Assembly: GCF_943734655.1 (NCBI RefSeq)
Contig: NC_071355.1
Location: 205,097,939-205,161,938, forward strand
Reading direction: 5' to 3'
DNA length: 64,000 nucleotides
DNA from: Sabethes cyaneus
Lineage: Eukaryota; Arthropoda; Insecta; Diptera; Culicidae
Part shown: piece after piece, positions 58,173-64,000 of the stretch
Numbering within the stretch: the first letter of the stretch is position 1
Layout of the letters: every line of letters begins with the position of its first letter
Translations under genes and position numbers: made by a program
The notes under the pieces: generated by a model
Told to the model about the DNA's origin: nothing
The model's input: the letters and a program-made list of their open reading frames with translations, nothing else
Databases searched by the model: none

Positions 58173-58376
58173 TGAAATCAAATAAGAAGAAAACCTATCC
58201 AATTTATTTCTACTATGTATATTTATTTTTGACAGATACGTATTTTGCCTACGACTTGCAGGCTTCCTCAGTGTCTTAGTTCGAAAAGAGACACTGAGGA
58301 AGCCTGCAAGTCGTAAGCGAAATACGTAAATAGTAGAATTAAATAGGATAAGTTTTCTTTTTTTTATTTAATTTCA
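58173..58376. mobile_element. Fold-back MITE, ~90-bp arms
   Basis: AGACACTGAGGAAGCCTGCA and AGTCGTANGCNAAATACGTA on the right arm are the reverse complement of the left arm. Outer ends TGAAATCAAATAAG and its partner. The central spacer is about 12 bases. Confidence 0.75.
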
Positions 58377-58464
58377 AGCAACCATAATGAGATCAATTTT
58401 GATTGGTGCGCCATATCGCCATATTGCTACACCACACGTATGGTAAGTTTTTGAGTTACTTGAA

Positions 58465-58871
58465 CAGGGATGGAAAAAAATCGCTTCTAACGATCAAAAT
58501 CATAAAAGCGATCAGGTTTAGATTCGTTGACATCACTACTTGTAAGCGACAAACACTTTGTCGCGATCCCTACAGATTATGACAAACATGAACATGAAAC
58601 ATGACAACATGATTATGAACAATTGCATGATTCCAGATACAGACGATTGATTGTGTGCATCTATGAATCACAATACAAACAACATGTGTGACCTTTTTTC
58701 TCGTAGCTAGGTAAGATGTAATACTGTGATCGACTGCTGAGACTGTTTAGGGAACAAAATCTTGTGATCAACGCAAAAGATTCACTGTTTGTCATGATTT
58801 GTACGGATCGTGATCTGTGCGTGTGGCGATAACTCACAGATTTTATCAAAATCACTGATCTTCCATCCCTG
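58465..58871. mobile_element. 407-bp hAT-like MITE
   Basis: TIRs CAGGGATGGA and TCCATCCCTG. Flanking octamers TACTTGAA and GACTTGAA match in 7 of 8 bases. The interior is rich in GATC/TGATC motifs and non-coding. Confidence 0.7.
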
Positions 58872-59136
58872 GACTTGAAGCAGGAAACTAGTTCTGTCGT
58901 GGTAACATAAGCAACTACAAAAAATTTGCTTTAATAACAGTTTTATTATGGTTTAATAGCTAGCCATAAGTGTGTTTTGACTCATATCCTCTAGGTATTG
59001 CGTAATGCCACAATAAAACCAGAGGTAATGATTAATACCAGAATAAAACCTTTATAAAATTCAAGTAAAAATAATTGTTACTTGTGAATGGGTTTTACTT
59101 TACATGGGATACACACAGAAGTCTGATAATAGAGAA

Positions 59137-59285
59137 ATGTCGAGAGTACAACGTGCCCACGCGTCATATATTCGTAGATTTCAGGGCAGCATATGATATA
59201 GACGAGCGCGAACACCTATGGTAGTTACAGCACGAAAACGGGTTTTCGGACAAATTGACGAGACTGATAAGTTGGTAAATGACTG
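59137..59285 (+). pseudogene. Short RTE-like RT fragment
   Basis: Reads REYNVPTRHIFVDFRAAYDI and ENGFSDKLTRLIS: the first catalytic region only. It sits directly before the 5' region of another RTE copy. Confidence 0.65.
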
Positions 59286-59329
59286 GGTAATGCATACCAC
59301 CGGTGCTTTGCGCACTAGGAATAAAAAAG

Positions 59330-60870
59330 ACTTTACAGTGGTCCATAGCCCTTAACCCAGAAGCTCCTATCCCTACCCTTTTGTGGTATCAGCCGGGATT
59401 CGAGCAACCTCGGCGGAGATCGAAAAAACAAATCCCGGGGGAAACCAAGTTCATATGCTGACGACAGAGAAGGAGGGTTCTTTCGAGCTACATTAGTCCT
59501 CCGGCGATACTGTTGGGTTAGTTGCGAGGCTTGCAAGCCAGCACCAATAAAAACCAAAGCAATGAACGACGTAAGTAATAGCAACTCGGATCGGAAACTT
59601 CGGCAAAAAACCAGGCAACGAAAACGAACTAATGATTGAAAATTAGGAACATGGAACTGTCGGCTTCGAAATTTACTTGGAAGTAGCCACGTGCTTTCTG
59701 AAGAAGTGTAGCGCTGCTGGAATGTGCTGACATAAAGATGGAGGTAATTTGACTGACAGCAGCACTAAATATGATGAACACCAGAATGGCCTGCAGGCGG
59801 AAGACCATGATAGTGGAGGAAGTGACTTCATTGGAACAGCAAGTAATAAAGATGTGCTACCCGCATCGATAAGCGAAGTTATAGAAACCATCCAGCGGCT
59901 GAAGAACAACAAAGCGGCAGGAAAGGATGGCATTTGAGCGGAACCGTAGAAGTGGAAAAATGGGGTTATTTGCCCTATCAATAAGAAAGGTTGGATTTTG
60001 AGAACTGGAGAGCGATCACTCTCCTGAATGCCACCTGCAAAGTGCTTTCCCAAGTCATTTTCCATCGACTATCGCCAATGGCCAATAGATTGGTGGGAAG
60101 TTATCAGGCCGGTTTCATGGCGGGTCGGTCAACAATGGACCAAATCTTCACCCTGCGGCAGATCCTGCAGAAGCGCCGTGAATTCCGATTCCCCACGCAT
60201 CGTCTGTTCGTTGATTTCAAAGGTACATATGATAGTGTAAACCTACAAGAGATATGGAAAATTCTTGACGAAAACGGCATTCCGGGTAAGCTTATTAGAC
60301 TTATGGATGGGATCCAGTGCTACGATGGATGGGATCCAGTGCTGTGTGTCAGTCTCGGGTGGATTGTCGGACCCATTCGAATCTCACAGGGGACTTCGAC
60401 ATGGTATTTTCTGCCTGCTATTCAACATTGCGCTTGAAGGTGTTATAAGACGACCGGCGATCGAAAGGCGGGGCACGATTTTCAATAAATCCAATGCATT
60501 TATCTGCTTTACTGACGACGTGGGTGCCGTCGGCAGAACACTTGAGGCGGTGGAAGATCAGTACACGAAGTAGAGTAGATTGGGTTGAAGATAAATACGT
60601 CAAAAATAAAGTATATGCCGGCGGGCGGAACCGAATGCGACAGGGCCTGCTTGGGCAGTACCGTGGTAATCTACAGGGATGAGTTTGAAGTAGTCAACGA
60701 GGTCTTATACCTTGGCTCACTGAAAACAGAGGATAACAATACCAGCCGTGAGATTAACATGCTAGATGGTTCGTCTAGGTTGAAGCCAGCTTGTGTGTGT
60801 CGATATGCTCAGCTAGCAACGAGTAGCCCAGGACTGAGTACAGTGGAGAGGAGCCACCTCGGCTCTAATT
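59330..60870 (+). pseudogene. RTE-like element, internally deleted
   Basis: The 5' region matches 46,318-46,420. An LGTWNCRLRNLLGS start of the endonuclease is followed by a large deletion; then IETIQRLKNNKAAGKDGI, ENWRAITLLNATCKVLSQV, SYQAGFMAGRSTMDQIFTLR and LFVDFKGTYDSVNLQEIWKI. Later come LFNIALEGVIRR, FTDDVGAVGRT (an altered FADD) and INTSKIKYMPAGG, then EFEVVNEVLYLGSL. It lacks most of the endonuclease, has several frameshifts, and contains a 23-bp tandem duplication near 60,304-60,346. Confidence 0.8.
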
Positions 60871-60879
60871 GATAATTAG

Positions 60880-62690
60880 CTTTTAATTTATCCTACAAGA
60901 AATAACGTCAAGTTCCCAGATCTTTCTCGACCATGTTTTAACAGGCTCTCAAAATATGTGTTATTGGTTATTGGTGTTATGTGGTACAACGTCCCAATTA
61001 CGTCAACTTTAATTAAAACCCTTCACGTGAAAATGAAGTAATCCTGTTTTGATTTCAATTGAAGCGACTTCGATTCTCGCTTCAAACCTGGCTTCCATTA
61101 GTGCTAGTGAAGCGGGTTAGACGGGTTGCAATTCATTTTGGTAATCACTATTCCTTTCCTTTATTTTTCCCTTATCAATCATTCTAGCAGATTAGAATCG
61201 ATATAAATTAAAATTATTTTAAAATAATACATGAAGCGATTACCGCCTTCATTTGAATCTCGCCTGAAAGCTGCAGTTCTGAGACTAAAACTAGTTTTTG
61301 CCTATCTGGAATGTATGTTAGATGAATCCAGTAACATTAATTTTTAATGGTCATGTGATCTATATCGTCCAGCTGTCTGGAATTCATTAAACTTGATATG
61401 AAATTGCACACAGAAACATGAGCACATACTGAGCGCCCTGGCAAATGCTTCATTTCATGCCGAACATTACCTTTCGGTTGTTTGTTTATGGCGGAATGTA
61501 AATTTCTTTTACGTTATTAATTTTTTTTATGTAGTCTGACGGATTATATGCCAAATTTCCGGAACGTAGTTGCTTGGGCGTTTAGTCAATAGATCGCCCG
61601 AAATACGGGATACATTCCTATGAGTAAATGGCGCAATTTTAATCATTTGAGTGCTTTGATCCTTCTTATCTTCCATTAAATATGTATATTCGAAAGCACA
61701 TGTTATATTCTTTCGTTGACCTGAAAAGCATTGGAAAGTTTCGAAGACGTTCGAGATTGTTGCAACATATGCATATTCATATTCAGAAAACATATATGTC
61801 ATGAATGTAAAATAATTTAATTATATTTATTGCAGCATTTATGAATGTTTCTAATTGATACACTCTATTTCTTTTCAGGTATGAACATGATCGAATATTG
61901 GAAATATTTTCTGTTCGAAAAGTCGAGGTAAACATCTATAAACGGTGGGGTGTATGTTAAAGTGTAATATGTGCGGCCATCTGTATTGCCAATAAAGCCA
62001 TTTCGGTTGTGCCATCAAGAGAAAATACAGAGCACAAGCGGAAATCAAGAAATGAAGTGCTTTTCAAGATCTTTACACATATGATTTATTTATACTGCCA
62101 AAGACGTGTCGGTATAAAATCCTTTGTAAGTAAAACTGAAATTTAGAGACTGGAATTATACACAGGATTTATTCATCTTCAAATTAAGTATACATCTTGA
62201 GAACAGCTTTTTGGAACTTGTTTTGGTTGAATAACGACTTTGTAGTGTTTTTCTTGAAACCCTAATTTTTTTAACGAGCAAAAATCTCATTATTCATCAA
62301 CAATTTGATAAACGTTCTGTTTTGCTAAAAGATTGGGATACAAGTCATTAAAAAAATGGCCGCTCCTAAACAAAAAGGGTACATAATGTTCGGTGACCAA
62401 AAAGTTAATTTTCGGCAAAGCACCCTTGTAACGCTGTAATCTGAAAATTGCACAATAAAAAAACTTTCGGACTCGACCTAGAAATCAACGAATCAGTTTA
62501 ACCCTTCTAATTATGCAGTATCAGAGTGTTTACCGGCTTGATCAAATCAACAACTTAATTTCGACTATCGACTTAGGAAAGTAGAAAGATAGAATACCAG
62601 TCCGAACCAGCAGAGATAAACCTTCTAGGGTACAAACAAAACAAAAAAAAAAAAAAAGAAAAGAAACAGAAAACTTTACCAACAACCCAC
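60880..62690. other. Unassigned AT-rich sequence
   Basis: No recognisable gene or repeat. An A-run lies at 62,641-62,658. Confidence 0.45.
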
Positions 62691-63110
62691 TTCATCCGGT
62701 CGGGCGGTCGGAGTCGACGTTTATTGGCTGTCAGCAGCTTTCTTCAGCCTTCTGTTTTCCTTCATGTCATTCTTATCGGACGCATAAATTGACCTACAAT
62801 TAGGATCGAGAGCCGAGTCGAGTCGAGTTCCCGGCGGCAGCAGCGGTAGCAGTAACGGCAAAAGGCCGGTTTTGTGCCCGAGAGGACTACGCAAAAAGTG
62901 CAAAACTTTTTCCGATAATGATGGGCTACGCTACGCTACGAGTGTGTTCCACAGAGAGGGTCCCCGTACGGTCTGCCGATCACAGTAATTGACCTGTTAG
63001 CCCCCGGTTTCTCCCCGCGGCGGCGCGGCCGGCGAATGGCTTAATGTCTCCGAACAAATATCCAGAGGCGGTGTGCGTGGAACTGCTGGGAGTGTGTACG
63101 TCAATGTATG
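62690..63110. other. GC-rich island, possibly conserved non-coding
   Basis: GC-rich, with a CGAGTCGAGTCGAG run, GCTACGCTACGCTACG and CCGCGGCGGCGCGGCCGG, in an otherwise AT-rich region. No long ORF. It might be part of a promoter, exon or enhancer of a nearby gene; that is inference only. Confidence 0.25.
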
Positions 63111-63239
63111 ATTTAATTTAATTTAAATTTACATCATCATTAATATTAACAATGTCCTTTTATACAATTGAAGAACGATTGTTGAATGTTCATTTTTAAA
63201 ACAATATGATTGCTCTTCTGCGGTGAGAATAGTGTTAAA

Positions 63240-63610
63240 ATAGCTTCGGTTTTAATTCCATTTTCAATTCCAGTTAAATTAAATTTAGTTTCAAGCCTAA
63301 TCTAAGCTCAATATCAAGCTCAAATTCAATTCTAATTTCATGCCTAATTAAACACCGATTTCAAGTATAATTTTAAGTCTAGTTTCAAATCCTATTCCAA
63401 ATACAATTTAGAGTGTAGTTTCTTTAAATCCAATGTATATCCAATTTCAATTTGAAGTTTAATTTCATGCCCAAGTTTAATATTAACTTCGATTGTAGAT
63501 CCAGCTTCAAGTATGATTTCAAGTCTGATTTCAAATCCAATTTCAAGTCCATTTTCAGTTCCAATTGAAAAACAATTCATTTAAATTTTTAGGTCCAATT
63601 TGAAGTTAAG
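63240..63610. repeat. Degenerate ~12-bp minisatellite (TCCAATTTCAAG-like)
   Basis: Dozens of diverged units such as TTTCAAGTCTGATTTCAAAT and TCCAATTTCAAGTCC. The same family as 37,945-38,120. Confidence 0.7.
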
Positions 63611-63811
63611 GTTGCGTTCATGTTGGAGAGTTTAAACTGACTGGAAGCATATAAGGTGACGTATTTTTTCGTTTCTCTTTAAGCCTTCAAATCAGCTGCC
63701 CACAGTATAAGTTTGTCACTCGGCTTTGGGCCAAATTTTTTCGTTCACATGTAAAATAGTTGTTTTTTGTAGTATTGAATCATACGATAGTGCAGTTGCT
63801 TCCCAATTCTT

Positions 63812-64000
63812 GTGAGCATACTGGAAAATGACGATTGCATGAATCTATCAATTTTTTTTGACAACGGTCAGGTCTACTGTGCAGTATGTTCCGGAAACAG
63901 AATTCTAAGAAACCAATTGGAACCAGAAATAATGCTTTCTGGTTCCAATTGGTTCCAATTTCAGCTCTCTAAAATCAAGGAATATGAAAAAGGCGCGGAC
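63812..64000 (+). repeat. Repeat shared with 19.5 kb, cut by window end
   Basis: AATTCTTGTGAGCAT, AAAATGACGATTGCATGAAT and GGAACCAGAAATAATG mirror 19,545-19,740. An internal GGTTCCAATTGGTTCCAATT short duplication is visible. It may be copia-related. Confidence 0.5.

Larger units (their letters stand above)
57287..59087 (-). mobile_element. 1.8-kb copy of the CCCAAGTAAC element with two nested insertions
   Basis: Left end TCAAGTAACAATTCTAAG and right end TAATTGTTACTTG, with ACCAGAGGTAATGATTAATAC inside the right end. It is inverted relative to 13,825-15,004. About 600 bases longer because it contains the fold-back at 58,173-58,376 and the hAT-like MITE at 58,465-58,871. Confidence 0.65.

Overview
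The window looks like gene-poor, AT-rich, transposon-dominated nuclear DNA of an insect. A culicine (Aedes-like) mosquito fits best, from the mixture of RTE-like and CR1-like retrotransposons, a Ty1/copia relic, tRNA-headed SINEs, many short terminal-inverted-repeat elements (MITEs) and degenerate minisatellites. The species is an inference; no single-copy marker gene was recognised. No bacterial operon, CRISPR array, rRNA gene or convincing tRNA gene was seen. The only long intact coding unit is a CR1-type non-LTR retrotransposon at 15.5-19.5 kb. Nearly everything else that can be named is a broken, truncated or non-autonomous mobile element.

Layout. 0-5 kb: inverted-repeat elements and one possible spliced 3' exon on the minus strand. 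6.5-8.7 kb: an RT fragment that stops at its YAD(D) motif against a ~1.6 kb almost perfect (CTGT)n array. 10.7-12 kb: a monomer-containing Helitron-like repeat and small repeat families. 13.3-21.2 kb: a nest. A copia pol gene is split by a minus-strand RTE copy. That copy is split by a 1.2 kb MITE, a 108-bp MITE and a 4.65 kb segment holding the CR1 element. 22-25 kb: unrecognised sequence that could include a 5' exon. 25.6-31.2 kb: a degenerate RT, a SINE, a deleted mariner, a Helitron-like repeat and an RTE fragment split by a TA-flanked MITE. 31-35 kb: mostly unrecognised. 35.1-37.2 kb: two large (GGGACT)n arrays separated by a duplicated spacer. 37.8-46.1 kb: minisatellites, a hairpin element, SINEs and a purine-rich block. 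46.3-49.6 kb: an RTE element carrying a nested CR1/Jockey-like insertion. 49.6-54.5 kb: largely unrecognised. 54.5-60.9 kb: more nested SINE, hAT-like, RTE and MITE sequence. 61-64 kb: unrecognised sequence, a GC-rich island, a 12-bp-period minisatellite and a repeat also present at 19.5 kb.

How it fits together. The clearest biology is insertion history. In several places removing one element plus one copy of a short direct repeat restores a continuous reading frame or sequence in the host element. These junctions (TSDs of TA, CTG, TGAAC, GTCAC, GTTGTGGG, CCAATGCT, GTTGGACGCT, CTAGTCAGTTTT and a 15-mer) give a relative order of events that can be tested. No new multi-gene system was found. 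The most unusual items are the two giant simple-repeat loci and the 4.65 kb CR1-containing composite, whose right direct repeat lies ~630 bp past the CR1 tail.
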